A stretch of 64,000 nt of DNA from Scolanthus callimorphus (lineage: Eukaryota > Cnidaria > Anthozoa > Actiniaria > Edwardsiidae), in assembly GCA_033964015.1 (NCBI GenBank), contig CM066921.1, positions 29,533,918 through 29,597,917 of the forward strand, read 5' to 3'. Shown here piece after piece: positions 32,601 to 42,011 of the stretch. Under the pieces are notes generated by a model. That model saw only the letters and a list, made by a program, of their open reading frames with translations, did not search any database and was not told the DNA's origin. The position numbers and the translations under genes were made by a program. How positions within the stretch are numbered: the first letter of the stretch is position 1; each line of letters opens with the position of its first letter.

Positions 32601-34638
32601 ACAGCGGTATTTGGATCATGCGCACTAACGAAAAAACCCAAGTTCTTGGTCAGATCTAGCGCATGCTTTCGGCGACCACAGGAAACAACGGAGCTGCGAA
32701 GGAGAGTTCAGGGACTGGACTAGCCATCCTTCCAGTCGTTATTCTGAGCAACGTTTGAAACCTCACCAATATCTTTGGAGATCTCTTTCTCTTTGCCTTC
32801 TCCAGCCACACTCATTATAATACTGACATCTCTCACAGCTGACGAGACATTCCCGATGGCACGGAACACAAGAGACCTGGAAAATAACAAGTGAAGAGCA
32901 CATAAAGATTGAGAATATTAAGGTTATCTGATTTTATCTGATTTTAAGGGAAGAAAAAAAAGTCTGACTAATATACTGTTTACAATGCAAGAAAAGCATT
33001 GGTCTCTCACCTCTGCGAAACAGGCAGGGGCAGAACCAGGAATTTCAGAAAAGGGGTGCTGAATAATGATAAGGCCGACCAAATATTGCAAATTTCCATC
33101 ATCAGTTTAGGATGGGTCATGTTTTGTACCGCTTTATTTTATTATGTTTCTTTCCTTATTATTTTCTTTTTCTTATTTTTCAAGGAGCGCATCCCTATCA
33201 CTTTTACGTGGAAGAACCGTAGAACCACCCGCAGAACCTAGGGGTGCCCCTGTGTACACAGGGGCACCCCTAGGGAATTCCAGGGGTTCTGGAACCCCGT
33301 TTTTGACAGTTTTCTTTACTTGTCACTGTGTTACTCCTGAAATGTATGTGTAAGGGTATGGGAATGTGGAATTGAAAAACCCTGAGGACACCCCTGGTAC
33401 AGGCTAATTTTAGACCCTGGATTGTACACCTGTAACTAGGTACAGTTTGCACTACAGTGTGGTTGTACCTTCTATAAAGTGCTTTACATTCTGTTCCCAG
33501 TGTGCACGCATAGCGAGTGGTCAGGTAGCTGGGCTTTCTGGCTTCAGAGTTGGGTGTTTGGCACAGCAAGATACAGTTGGTGAGGTCCCGGATTGCCGCA
33601 AAATAACTCTTGAGTTTGAGGTTCATCAGTCCCCTGAAAAATAACAAAAGTGATTGTGTACCTTATCAGGAAGGGTTGTAGCTGTTCAATTGGAAGAAGT
33701 GACAAGATACCGGAAATTTAGCTTTTCCCATGTATGGGTTTATTGTATTGGCTACAAACAGCAAGCATTAAAACACTGGTTACTAATTATATTGGTTATG
33801 CTTGAATTGGGGAATAGTCCAGTTTCGAATTCTCCCATCATCATCATCAGGTCGAGTCTCCTCGGGGACAGATGGTGGCTTGCCACAACGGCCTATCCAA
33901 CATTAGCGTCCGTAGCTCGCCAGCAGACTGCAGGCCAGTGTCACGCTTTAGGCTGTCTCCCATCATATTGGAGGTGCGTTCTACGATATGATGGGCTCTG
34001 CCGCTGAATAGGCATCGACGGCGCATAAATACAGTGGGAGCCTCAGTTTGAAGTAGAAAAAGTTGTGAATACCGACGAGAAACTGATGAAGCTTGAATGG
34101 AGACAATAGACAAAACGTTTTGGACTGGATGGTATTCTCAACTTTCGGGTTTAAAGCGAGGCTCCCACTGTATTAATGCGCCATTGATGTCTATTCAGCG
34201 GTAGAGTAGAGAATTCGAAAAGGGACTATTGTATCTGGATTCACTCCATATTGCCCATATTGATTTATTGCATGGCAAGAGAGTGGAATTTTGTGGCATG
34301 ATCTTATATATACAGTATCCCCTGATTTTTGCTTCAAAATTAAAGCCCCTCCAAGACAGTGTGGTTCTAATTCCATGACCCTCAAACTACTCACCTATTA
34401 TTAAGGAGTGCTGTTTTGAGATCCAAAAATGGCCGACATTTTCTGACCTCCAACTTTTTTCTGATTCCAATGAGGTTATTTTATCAAGTGCCTCAGAATA
34501 CAGGTGTCTTGCACCCTCAAAATCTCCTGCCTTAAACTTGTCATTGCCTTGCTGTTTGAGCTCAGTTAGGGAACAGGGACATATTTCGTCCAACAAGAAG
34601 ATGGAGCAATCTTGGTGATGATTGCTCTCGTGGGACAT
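19577..34638 (-). CDS. TPR-Kelch-MYND protein, copy B (frame broken twice)
   Basis: This tandem paralogue of 6251-14667 has the same ten-exon plan: 34395-34638, 33469-33633, 32767-32876, 31933-32085, 31599-31695, 28207-28362, 27686-27872, 26346-26616, 21994-22184 and 19577-19902. Splice phases match copy A. The TPR helices, Kelch blades (CMYVYGGY, TMYVFGGSG, IMGGSM) and a C-terminal MYND finger ending HKQMCGKKKE are conserved. Two one-base losses relative to copy A break the frame. One is in an A run in exon 1 (plus-strand T run at 34455-34460). The other is near the end of exon 5 (31607-31611). Both are in or beside homopolymers, so assembly error is as likely as true decay. The rest is well kept, which argues for a functional or recently functional gene. 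Introns are swollen by a LINE fragment and several DNA elements. If the two indels are errors, the product would be about 633 aa. Confidence 0.82.
19971..20877. mobile_element. Nested inverted-repeat element in intron 9 of Kelch copy B
   Basis: The outer arms contain GAACAACATGTTCTCAAGAA at 19971 and its inverse ending near 20877. A second pair of arms with TATTTTAGGGACTATCCCTA lies at about 20190-20233 and 20790-20837. Inside are a hairpin with TACCGCGCGGTATAGAATC arms (about 20034-20132) and another foldback at 20539-20689. The nesting suggests successive insertion of short non-autonomous elements. Confidence 0.65.
20539..20689. repeat. TAGCCTGGAGCGTAG foldback with long G run
   Basis: The ends TAGCCTGGAGCGTAGTTTTA and the inverse surround a GCCATCTTGGATTTGTGAC core and a G run of about 30. 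A related copy with the same core lies at 62863-63046. The exact G-run length should not be trusted. Confidence 0.75.
20878..21803. repeat. CCAAT-rich repeat blocks with AATCCGCTCTAT ends
   Basis: A partial GAGCTCCC-type MITE at about 20905-20995 is followed by a block ending TGTAAAATCCGCTCTATACC near 21345. A second block (about 21540-21803), rich in AGCCAATCAG words, also ends AAATCCGCTCTAT. These ends match the element at 57912-58280. No exon is seen here. Confidence 0.55.
21804..21976. repeat. TTAAGCCTGGTCCTCACT foldback MITE
   Basis: This nearly complete palindromic element has ends TTAAGCCTGGTCCTCACT and AGTGAGAACCAGGCTTAA and inner mirrored GCATAAGCATA words. The right end lies within 20 bases of exon 9 of Kelch copy B (21994-22184), so its insertion redefined the proximal intron. 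Confidence 0.85.
22258..22713 (+). mobile_element. LINE 3' fragment with (TATC)n tail
   Basis: A plus-strand frame reads THKYNLRNSLGNLFVPRPN and later RGAVLWNSLPNSIK, the typical C-terminus of reverse transcriptases of non-LTR retrotransposons in the CR1/L2 group. It ends with a short (TATC)n run, the usual tail of such elements. Only the 3' end is present. The 918-bp element at 22717 inserted directly into this tail. Confidence 0.75.
22717..23634. mobile_element. 918-bp TIR element, copy 1 (TAA duplication)
   Basis: The ends GGGACCGTTC and GAACGGTCCC are part of about 45-bp inverted repeats. TAA flanks both sides (22714-22716 and 23635-23637). Inside each end are three short iterations of GTATTTTTTTGGGTGACCCC-type words. 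The middle contains two GCGCGCGAAGCGCGCC palindromes. There is no transposase. The 3-bp TAA duplication and GGG start fit a PIF/Harbinger-type MITE. Copies: 24656-25572, 28614-30287 (damaged) and 59682-60631. Confidence 0.85.
23790..23900. repeat. GGGCCCGGTTCCTAG foldback MITE
   Basis: The ends GGGCCCGGTTCC and GGAACCGGGCCC are perfect inverted repeats. Inner mirrored words GGTTAACACTAACC and GGTTAGCGGTAACC are present. It is related to the copy at 16464-16602. Confidence 0.75.
24656..25572. mobile_element. 917-bp TIR element, copy 2 (TAA duplication)
   Basis: It is nearly identical to 22717-23634, in the same orientation and in the same intron, about 1 kb away. It has its own TAA flanks (24653-24655 and 25573-25575), so it arose by independent insertion rather than segmental duplication. 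Differences seen are mainly in the length of C and T runs. Confidence 0.85.
26050..26254. repeat. CCAAT-containing foldback MITE, second copy
   Basis: It is the same family as 14130-14335, with TTTGCTGTTCCGCCAGTC and mirrored GGCGGAACAGCAAA ends and GAGCCAATCAGA inside. It is in the intron just downstream of exon 8 of Kelch copy B. Confidence 0.8.
27098..27316. repeat. CCCAGAGCTCCCC foldback MITE
   Basis: A full-length copy with ends ATTCTCGTACCCAGAGCTCC and the inverse. It has landed inside, or next to, a fragment of the element with CGTCGGTTGCATCTA ends that is complete at 43342-43719. Confidence 0.8.
28614..30287. mobile_element. 918-bp TIR family, inverted, damaged copy
   Basis: It begins GGGACCACTC after TTA (28611-28613) and carries the iterated CACCCAAAAAAATACG words of the family in reverse orientation. 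It has extra sequence, including a foldback MITE at 29522-29748, and loses its far end at about 30287. It is older than the other copies. Confidence 0.7.
29522..29748. repeat. CCCAGAGCTCCCC foldback MITE inside another element
   Basis: A full copy with both inverted ends, inserted in the damaged TIR element at 28614-30287. The nesting gives relative ages: the TIR element came first. Confidence 0.8.
30346..30955. repeat. ATTCTGCGAACTC foldback interrupted by a second MITE
   Basis: The outer arms TTTTCATAATTCTGCGAACT (from 30351) and the inverse (to about 30945) match the intact element at 40020-40301. Between them, about 30410-30735, is another element with CTCCCAGGGGGCGTACTC and CCCCCCTGGGCTG ends. 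Confidence 0.65.
32458..32655. repeat. ATCTGACCAAGAACTTGGG foldback MITE
   Basis: The inverted arms are about 50 bases, ends ATCTGACCAAGAACTTGGGT and mirrored CCAAGTTCTTGGTCAGAT. Inner words CATGATCCAAAT and ATTTGGATCATG mirror each other. It is in an intron of Kelch copy B. Confidence 0.8.
33237..33274. repeat. 38-bp perfect palindrome
   Basis: The sequence from CCTAGGGGTGCCCC to its mirror GGGGCACCCCTAGG is a perfect palindrome of 38 bases with no spacer, centred on TGTGTACACA. It lies in intron 2 of Kelch copy B, inside a GGAACCCC-rich repeat. Confidence 0.9.
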
Positions 34639-35499
34639 TTTAGATGTTTCCTACAACAGGAAATACAAAAAAGAAAAAGATAAATTTCATTTTGTGTATT
34701 AACTTACTCAAGCAGACTTCACAGACAACACAGTTGTGGTGTTAGAATTTCTCACATTTTTGAATGAAACATTTTGTGAATTTCCAAACACTAAATTTTC
34801 AACCCTGCCATGAATTCCATGAAAGCTTAAGATATAAGATTATAAAAACAAATGGTGCTTGCTTCATTTTGACATCGTAAATTATTTCTGGGATTTTTAG
34901 GGTTTCATTTCTAGGGATTCTTTTTCGTGCCGCCAAGCATTTTCTCCAAAGCCCTTCAAAAGCTTCAACAAAAACTAACTTGCAGAAATGAGCTACAAAA
35001 TCTATCGTGAGAACAAGGTTTTTCAGATTCACATATGCTTTCTGTTGTCTTGATTTGAATCAAAGGAGAAATACTGAGCTTTCTCTTCGTGAAATCTTAC
35101 GTGACTTGCTTGCTTTGCGCGCCATGCGAATTCTCACCTCACTCGATGACCAACTTCAAGATTCGAGCCTTCTGGCTAAATTCCAACCACAATTCTTTTC
35201 AAAATGACTTCCTGAAGCTAAGCAAGTACGAATGGTCGGTTATATTGGCTCAAATTAGCAGAATATTCGCAGAAACTTCGAATTTTGGAGCAAAACTTGT
35301 CCCGCCAAATACAGCGTGTGAGGTCAACACAACAACTTTGCAAGTGAGCACGGGATACCTGTGGCTCGAGGTGTGATAATCTCGGGATACCTGTGGCGAA
35401 GGTAATAACCGCGGGGTACCTGTGGTGCGTTCGATCGCCAACATATATCGACTGGCACGGATAAATTTCTTGATCTTTTGCAACTTTACTGCTTTAAAA
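34639..35499. promoter_or_regulatory. Divergent promoter region, Kelch copy B and sulfotransferase-like gene
   Basis: The 861 bases separate the two start codons. The 27-base block at 35369-35395 is identical to 15994-16020 upstream of copy A. Around it GGGATACCTGTGG or a close variant occurs three times (about 35352, 35384, 35413) at ~31-base spacing. No TATA box is convincing. Regulation is inferred from arrangement and conservation only. Confidence 0.45.
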
Positions 35500-36255
35500 A
35501 TGAAGATCATTTGCGCCGGACTTCCTAAAACTGGTACTAAAACCATGTCACGAGCTCTAGAAATGCTTGGATACAATAACTGTGATGGAATACCTCAAAT
35601 GTATGCTCACCCCGATGAGTGGTGCGACCTGATATTCCACGGCATGTCTCCAAATTTCCAAGCAATGTTCAAGGACGTGGATTCAGTCACCGATATTCCC
35701 GCGTGCTATTTCTTTGAAGAGATTCTAGAGGCTTTTCCGGACTCCAAAGTCATCCTCACAACCCGAGAGGAAGAAAGCTGGCTTCGGAGCGTTGCGTTGC
35801 AGTTCAAACACTTAAACGCTCCTTTCCCGTGGTACAAAAGAGCCACGTTTTTCCTTTTCTCTCCATCGTATAGAAAAGTAAATGATATAGTCTTTGGTTT
35901 AGTTTACGTGCTCTGTGGGGTCCCAAACTCAGAATCCTCCATCATACACCGCAAGAATTTTCGCATGCACAACAACCGAGTTAGAAATGCTGTACCCAAA
36001 GAACAGCTCTTGGAATATAGCGTGACACAGGGCTGGAAACCGTTGTGTGACTTCTTAGGCTGTGACATTCCAGAGGAGCCTTTCCCACATGAGAATAAAT
36101 TAGCATCCATATCTCGAACATATGATGTTGAAGTTAAAGGTATGCAGGAGATAGAGAAGCTGATATTTGGTGAGGTCTTGAGAGGATGTGCAGTTGTTGG
36201 GTGTTTGGCTTTGGGGGTTGGGGCTTTTTGTGCATTGTATATAAAGAGAAGTTAA
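35500..36255 (+). CDS. Sulfotransferase-like P-loop protein with C-terminal membrane anchor
   Basis: The gene is an intronless frame of 251 residues. The start at 35500 is chosen because MKIICAGLPKTGTKTM begins there. This is a beta strand and the loop GLPKTGTKTM that binds the 5'-phosphosulfate of PAPS in sulfotransferases. The family best fitting the sequence is the Sulfotransferase_4 group of P-loop proteins found in many marine invertebrates and fungi. DSKVILTTREEESWLRSV (~90-110) is the conserved strand and helix with the 3'-phosphate-binding Arg and Ser. The last ~25 residues (VVGCLALGVGAFCALYIKRS at the very end) form a single hydrophobic helix, so a tail-anchored membrane protein is predicted. 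The substrate is unknown. An in-frame ATG further upstream at 35422 adds a less conserved stretch and is not preferred. Lack of introns suggests a retrocopy or naturally single-exon family. Confidence 0.85.
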   Translation: MKIICAGLPKTGTKTMSRALEMLGYNNCDGIPQMYAHPDEWCDLIFHGMSPNFQAMFKDVDSVTDIPACYFFEEILEAFPDSKVILTTREEESWLRSVALQFKHLNAPFPWYKRATFFLFSPSYRKVNDIVFGLVYVLCGVPNSESSIIHRKNFRMHNNRVRNAVPKEQLLEYSVTQGWKPLCDFLGCDIPEEPFPHENKLASISRTYDVEVKGMQEIEKLIFGEVLRGCAVVGCLALGVGAFCALYIKRS

Positions 36256-38057
36256 GAAGACAGCAGCGACAGCTCCAGGACTTTTTCAGAGGGAGGTTTG
36301 CAGCACTACGTTGGACTGGTTACAATCTGTACTGAGTTTAAAACTTTTTATAATGCTCTGTTTTCCCAGAGTTCATCCCATTTATCATTCTCATAGGGGG
36401 TTGCAACCCCACAACCCCTCCCCCAGATCTGACCCTGGAGAGATATATGCTTTGTATGGGCAACTGACAACACAGTACTGCAGAATGCCTTGAGTGAAGA
36501 GAGCCAATTTCAGGACTTGTCCATACGTGTACCTGCCAGCAGTGGCGGATCCAGGATTCTACTAAAGGGGGGTTCCATATTTCTTCTTCACTCCTTCAAA
36601 GACTGATGATACAGGGAATATATAATAGAAAGGTCGTCCATGAGCAGTCTGGATGTCACAATTAAATCCTTATTCTTCTTATGTTCAAGGGGGGCTCCGA
36701 CTGCCCAGTGGCTTTAGTAGAAAAGTAGAAAGGAACACAAGCAGAGGGTTGTTGGAAGGATTAGTGTGATGTGCAATGCATTGTGGGGTTGTTTAATAAT
36801 GAGGCATGCAATGGTTTGTAGTTCAGGTGAAAGAAGAGAACAAAGCGAGTGCCTTCCTTCCTTCTCTTTCTCTAGCCCCACAATCCAATGGGGCATTCAC
36901 AAAAAAATAAACACACCCCTCTGTGGTCCTAACCCCCGTGGAATTCCAGTGAATTGTTTTGCATTGTGTGCCGTGTTGTTTATGGTTTGGTTTAAAAAAA
37001 AAACTGTTCAAAAACTTAATCTATCAATAGGCCTCTCAATGTATTTTTTGTTTAGATGTCAAGGATGTAAAAGGCAACCTGTTAGCCACATGTAGTATAA
37101 AATAATCGTTGACATCATCAATACATGTCCCCCTGCCTTTTTTCTCAACCCTACATCGTAGAAATTGCGAATAGCTTCACGTACGCTCTGCGTACCTATG
37201 TTGACTCACTGGTGGATTTTAAGGTAACTCGCTCGAAATGGTTTGTGCGCTCATCTGTGTCCAGAGCTGGACTGCCAGGTTATACATATCGGGCTAGAAC
37301 TTTTGCTTTTTTTGCAGATTCCAATAATTCTATTTGTAAATCAAGCACAAATGACCCTAGATCTTAGCTGCGAATTCTCCGATCTTTGCCATCTTTTTCA
37401 TTAAGTTACAATTCTTAAATACAAAGAAGACCCCATAGTTTTTAATGCCCTCTCATGAAAGAATTCTTGCAGATATTTTCTGCTTAAATCTTGGCGATGC
37501 TCATTAGAAGACTTGAACTTTCATCTAAGTTTCAGAAAATTCGTAGGTCAGAAATGTATTAGCGAGGTCGAAAGCATTTCAACCTATCAATTTTGGGGAC
37601 AAGTTGAGATGCATGTCAAACTATATGTTAAGAGCAATTGCTTTAAATCCAAACCACCTAACTTTAGAAGCACCGTTTCTTTGGGGCATAAAACCAGAAA
37701 AACACATAAATTTATGGCATCCCGCACTTGGTAAATTTAACCTTAAAATTGGATGTTTTGTATCAAGAGATATCACGTTTTATGGAGATGGGGGCTAGCG
37801 TGACATATTGCATAGATGTGAATGTCGTGTTTGTTTATAACCAGTTCTGCAAAATAATAACCAAATAATCCTGAGTTTTGACGAATCCCATATTGATCCT
37901 TGTATTTCCCGCGTAGGTGATACACTAAAGTTCGAATTTATACGCTAAAAGAAATAAACTGTTCATAACCGTAACTCATCGCTCAGAAATCATTTGTTTC
38001 AACCAAAAAAAACCTTTTTAAATATTTCCCGGTTTCATCTGTCTAGTCTATAAACAT
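36256..38057. other. Gene-free stretch after the sulfotransferase-like gene
   Basis: This includes the presumed 3' UTR. AATAAA occurs near 36905, but no polyadenylation site can be fixed. The open frames are short and without domains. A short G-rich repeat tract is at about 36545-36700. Nothing else is recognised. Confidence 0.5.
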
Positions 38058-38331
38058 TGGCCGTTTTCACACTAGAAGACGAACAAATCGTCTAGACGGA
38101 CAAATCGTCTGTAGACGAACAAATCGTCTGATGTGAAAACGGAACGAACATTCAAATTTCAGACGAACAAATCGTCTGAATTTGTTCGTCTGTTTGGCCG
38201 TCTAGGAAGACGATTTTTCATAGACAACTTGTTCGTATAGACGAACAAATCGACTAAAGTCCGACCTGAATTCACACTAGACGTACAAATCGTCAGACGA
38301 TTTGTCCGTCTTCTAGTGTGAACACGGCCAA
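38058..38331. repeat. TTGGCCGTTTTCACACTAG MITE, copy 1
   Basis: The inverted ends TTGGCCGTTTTCACACTAG surround many copies of the word GACGAACAAATCGTC, itself nearly palindromic, so the element can fold in several ways. A second copy in the same orientation is at 39352-39615. Confidence 0.85.
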
Positions 38332-38539
38332 TCTCCCAGTTTCTGTGTTTTACTGTCTAAGTGCCACCGAAAACAAAAGGCGCCCTTGACGTCGCCGGTA
38401 AAACCAAAGTTTAACCAACTTCACCCTGTCGCCGGATTTCTACGAAATTTTGATATGTTTTTCCTACATATGTTTTTGACAATTAGTACCCTAAAATTTC
38501 CCATGTTGCAACTTTTTCCAGGTTCGGGTTTTTTTCGGG

Positions 38540-39335
38540 CTTATTTGATTGACCTCTTCCCTAATGGGAAGTTTGCAGGTGTTGCGTGAAATTTTCAATT
38601 TTGATCTCAGCAAATAAAATATCATATTTGAAAAGAGCTCACTGAAATATGTGAAATCCTAAAATTTGAGGTGGTTTCGATAAATAGCACAGAAGTTATG
38701 AGCGTCAGAAGTTGGTTGTTTTCCTATAGGTTTAAAGGGACATGGTCACCTAGAAAACACTAAAAACATTATTGTCACAAAATACAAAAATATTCTCTGA
38801 AATTGAAAGAGTGAGTTTAAAGAAAGAAGTACGGAAAATTCATTGGATTACGGTCAAGGATTGCCGAGATATGAGCGAATTAAGATGGCAAATTTAGTAT
38901 GTTTGAAAAAAGATTGAGGTAAACCGATTTCAAAAGAGTCGGATTTCCTCATGTAAGCTGTAATTACAATCCGCGAATATCTTTGCAATCCTACATCGAA
39001 ATGACCTCAAATTTTCACCATGTCAAGTTGAAAGCATTCTTTACAATTTGACTTGTTATTTTATTATTTGTGATATTATAATTTTGATGTTTTCGGTGAC
39101 CATGTCCCTTTAATGTTGTGGTGGGCAAGAGTTGCCCACCAAGACATTAAACGTATAGTAGTGAAACAGCTTACTTCGGGCGCCAATAACTTTGCTAATA
39201 TTTACCCAAATCAACTCAAATTTTCGGCTTTTTCTAATATCTGCAAGCTCTTTTCAAATATGGCATTTTCATTTTATTAGAATCAAGATTAAAAATGTCA
39301 CGCAACACCTGCAAACTCCCATTTTAGGGAATCCT
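38540..39335. mobile_element. TIR element with ~150-bp imperfect arms and nested foldback
   Basis: The left arm (about 38555-38715) with GTTTGCAGGTGTTGCGTGA is mirrored by the right arm (about 39170-39330) with TCACGCAACACCTGCAAAC. Between them, 38733-39112 is a complete foldback with AAAGGGACATGGTCACC ends. The whole unit is bracketed by the two MITE copies at 38058 and 39352. No coding sequence is seen. Confidence 0.65.
38733..39112. repeat. AAAGGGACATGGTCACC foldback MITE
   Basis: The 17-base ends are perfect inverted repeats. The interior is AT-rich with no open frame of note. Confidence 0.75.
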
Positions 39336-39351
39336 TTGTGATAGCGAAATA

Positions 39352-39615
39352 TTGGCCGTTTTCACACTAGAGACGAACAAATCGTCTGTAGACGAACAAA
39401 TCGTCTGATGTGAAAACGGGACGAACAAATTTTCAGACGAACAAATCGTCTGAATTTGTTCGTCTGTTTGGCCGTCTAGGAAGACGATTTTCATAGACTT
39501 AACTTGTTCGTATAGACGAACAAATCGACTAAAGTCCGACCTCAATTCACACTAGACTTACAAAGACGAACAAATCGTCAGACGATTTGTTCGTCTTCTA
39601 GTGTGAAAACGGCCA
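39352..39615. repeat. TTGGCCGTTTTCACACTAG MITE, copy 2
   Basis: The same family and orientation as 38058-38331, with the same GACGAACAAATCGTC iterations and minor indels. Confidence 0.85.
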
Positions 39616-40019
39616 TTGTCTTGCTAGTGTACAAAGTTTTCGACTCCCCCTCCCGTCCTCTCTTTGGGTGTTCTTTAATATCCCCTATGGAATTTCTCAT
39701 GGGTTGCTGCTAGTTCTGTAGGAGCCTGGAATTTCAAGAGAAGATGAATTTGAAAATTTAGAGTTCGCAATTTAGAGTTCGGGCATTTCGCTCGGAAAAC
39801 ATAAAGGAAAACTAGACGCAAATAATGCTTGTAATCAAATAGATTATTTACTATCACAAATATATAGAGTACCATCTTATGTACAATCAGGTTTACAATT
39901 ACGTCAGTAGTGTAAATTAGCTATAAATAATCTGTTATGAAATGTCTCTAAAGTAACATCATTGTAACACTATGAAGAAGGCAATTATTTACAGCATATC
40001 AACGAACAATACCATGCAT

Positions 40020-40301
40020 TTTTCATAATTCTGCGAACTCTACGCCAACTAACAAACCGTGGTTTAGCTTCCGTCAATCAAACGAGTGAACAGCTCTGGG
40101 TGGTGATTTCACGCAGGCTTTGAGTTATTTTTGAAGTGATTAGGACTAGCTTGGCTTCATAACCAAATTTTCCATCATAAAATGCAAACTTAACTTAGAA
40201 AAATACATGCGCATATAAAAGGTTTGATGGACGGAAGACAAAACTCAGTTTGGCGCTCGCGAAATATATATTAAGTGCGAGTTCGCAGAATTATGAAAAT
40301 C
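40020..40301. repeat. ATTCTGCGAACTC foldback MITE
   Basis: The ends TTTTCATAATTCTGCGAACT and the inverse, and inner words GGCTTCCGTCAATCAAAC and GTTTGATGGACGGAAG-like, are mirrored. Related copies are at 30346-30955 and, partly, 28400-28520. Confidence 0.75.
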
Positions 40302-41982
40302 ACTGTAATACTAGTATAGCGTTCACGTATTGCATTGAATTGCGGTTTTCTGGTTTTACGGCCCAATCCGCTGCAACGCGTGTTTACAACTATTTATTTC
40401 TTTGTGTTTTTTTGTTTCGCAGTCAAACTTTCTGAACTTAACAGGTCAGTGTGTCTTGATTCGCCTGGTGCAGTCAAATGGGTTCCGTCGCGACAGACGA
40501 AACAAAGGCAAACACCCGATTGGATGAAAGTTTGACTGGCGGGACAGGACAAACACCTGATTGGTTGAATGTTGAATGTCAGAGCAAATGTGTCACTGTG
40601 TTTCAGTTTTTTAATCCCAAAAATCAAACGTTTGACGAAAAACAAAACCTGGTTTTCAATTATAGGTGAATGGAATCGAAAAATCCTATTTTTATTGTAC
40701 ACGTTTAATATTATATGCATGTAAGACCTTGCTTGTGTTGATCAGTGAATACAAATTTCAAAAATATAAATATTTCGTATCCTCTCAATTAGAAAAGACA
40801 TATCTCAAATACATATCTCAAATATTTGTGCAGTGTTTTTTCTTTGATATAATATATCTTGATCTTGTAATACTTTGTGCAGTTTTCTTTTGAGTGTGGA
40901 CTATCCCAATGACACAAAAAGTATAATATTGCTAAACATTTTATATACCACAGTTGAAGAGTTTCTTCTAACATCAGCGTCACGCAATCTCGAGATAAAG
41001 CATGTAACAAACTCCTAGTAAAAGTCACGCCACCCCTAGTTAGCGGAGAAGTCACGCTCCATAGTCTCCTTTGCATCCGTTAGCATAATGCTCGTCACGC
41101 AAGTGGCAGCGAAGGAGACGAAAGTGCTTAGAGTGGTTAGCATCAACCCTAAGTTTTCTACATTATTTAAAAGCGCGCGAAAAGAGACTTCCTTTGTACA
41201 AAGCTAGCGCATAAAAACTCCTATTATTTCCTTGATACTACCTGTAACTTCAGATTTACGAAACGTCGACAAAACCAAGCCAGCCTTGAGTAATTTAGAC
41301 ACATATTAGAAAGCTATGAAGTTATATACCAGCGCATCCGCATGGTATCCTTCTAGGGAGACAGTTGAATGTGATTCTATCGCGGAAAATTTGATTGAAA
41401 ATTCGCGCCAGCCGCGATCGGATAGCACGGGTTCTCCACCGATTTTTTTCGCGATAAAACTACATCGAATCAGCTATAAGTCTAGCTGTTTGTTTGTCTA
41501 TTATTAACATGCGTTACACGCGCTAAGGGAAAGACATGGAAAATCGCACTTGCTTTCTCTTTCCTTTTGCGCCTGCTACGCCCGCATCCATTTGGTGTCA
41601 TTCATGGAATTCGATTTAAAATTCGCGATAAAACCGCATCCCATCACCTACAATTCTAGCTTCGTACACAGGCGGCGTTTTCGAGGATCGCAAAGCGAGA
41701 ACGAATCCAATATTGTTTCCTGCAGTTTTTCTCTTTTTGACACTTAAGACGCCTGTGTACGAGGCAGGCGACCAGTGCAGTCGACAATGCAACTAGATTT
41801 TTATCTCTGGCGACAAGCATTACATTTTCAGTCGCCGGCGACTTAATTTGTTAGAACAACCTCTCTGGAAACTTTGACGATCAAGTTTTTCATAGTGGCA
41901 ACCACCCCATATAATGTCGGGCCCTGTGAACTCTGAAACATTTGTCGTAACGGAGTATACTGTCTAAATAAAAATGCACCTA
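40302..41982. other. Gene-free spacer downstream of cyclin F
   Basis: It contains a diverged CCAAT-type MITE (about 40420-40550), two related blocks with AAATTCGCGATAAAAC words (41340-41480 and 41600-41660), and a small foldback with CGTACACAGGCG and CGCCTGTGTACG arms (about 41663-41766). No exon is supported. Confidence 0.5.
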
Positions 41983-41988
41983 TTTATT
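41983..41988 (-). terminator. Polyadenylation signal of cyclin F
   Basis: AATAAA on the minus strand, 24 bases after the cyclin F stop codon. The 3' UTR would be very short if this is the signal used. Confidence 0.5.
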
Positions 41989-42011
41989 ACGAACAGAAAA
42001 CGAAAACTCGC

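Noticed and set aside
35422..35499. Upstream in-frame start for the sulfotransferase-like protein
   Set aside because: The 26 extra residues precede the first beta strand, show no family similarity, and the ATG at 35500 begins the conserved MKIICAGLPKTG.
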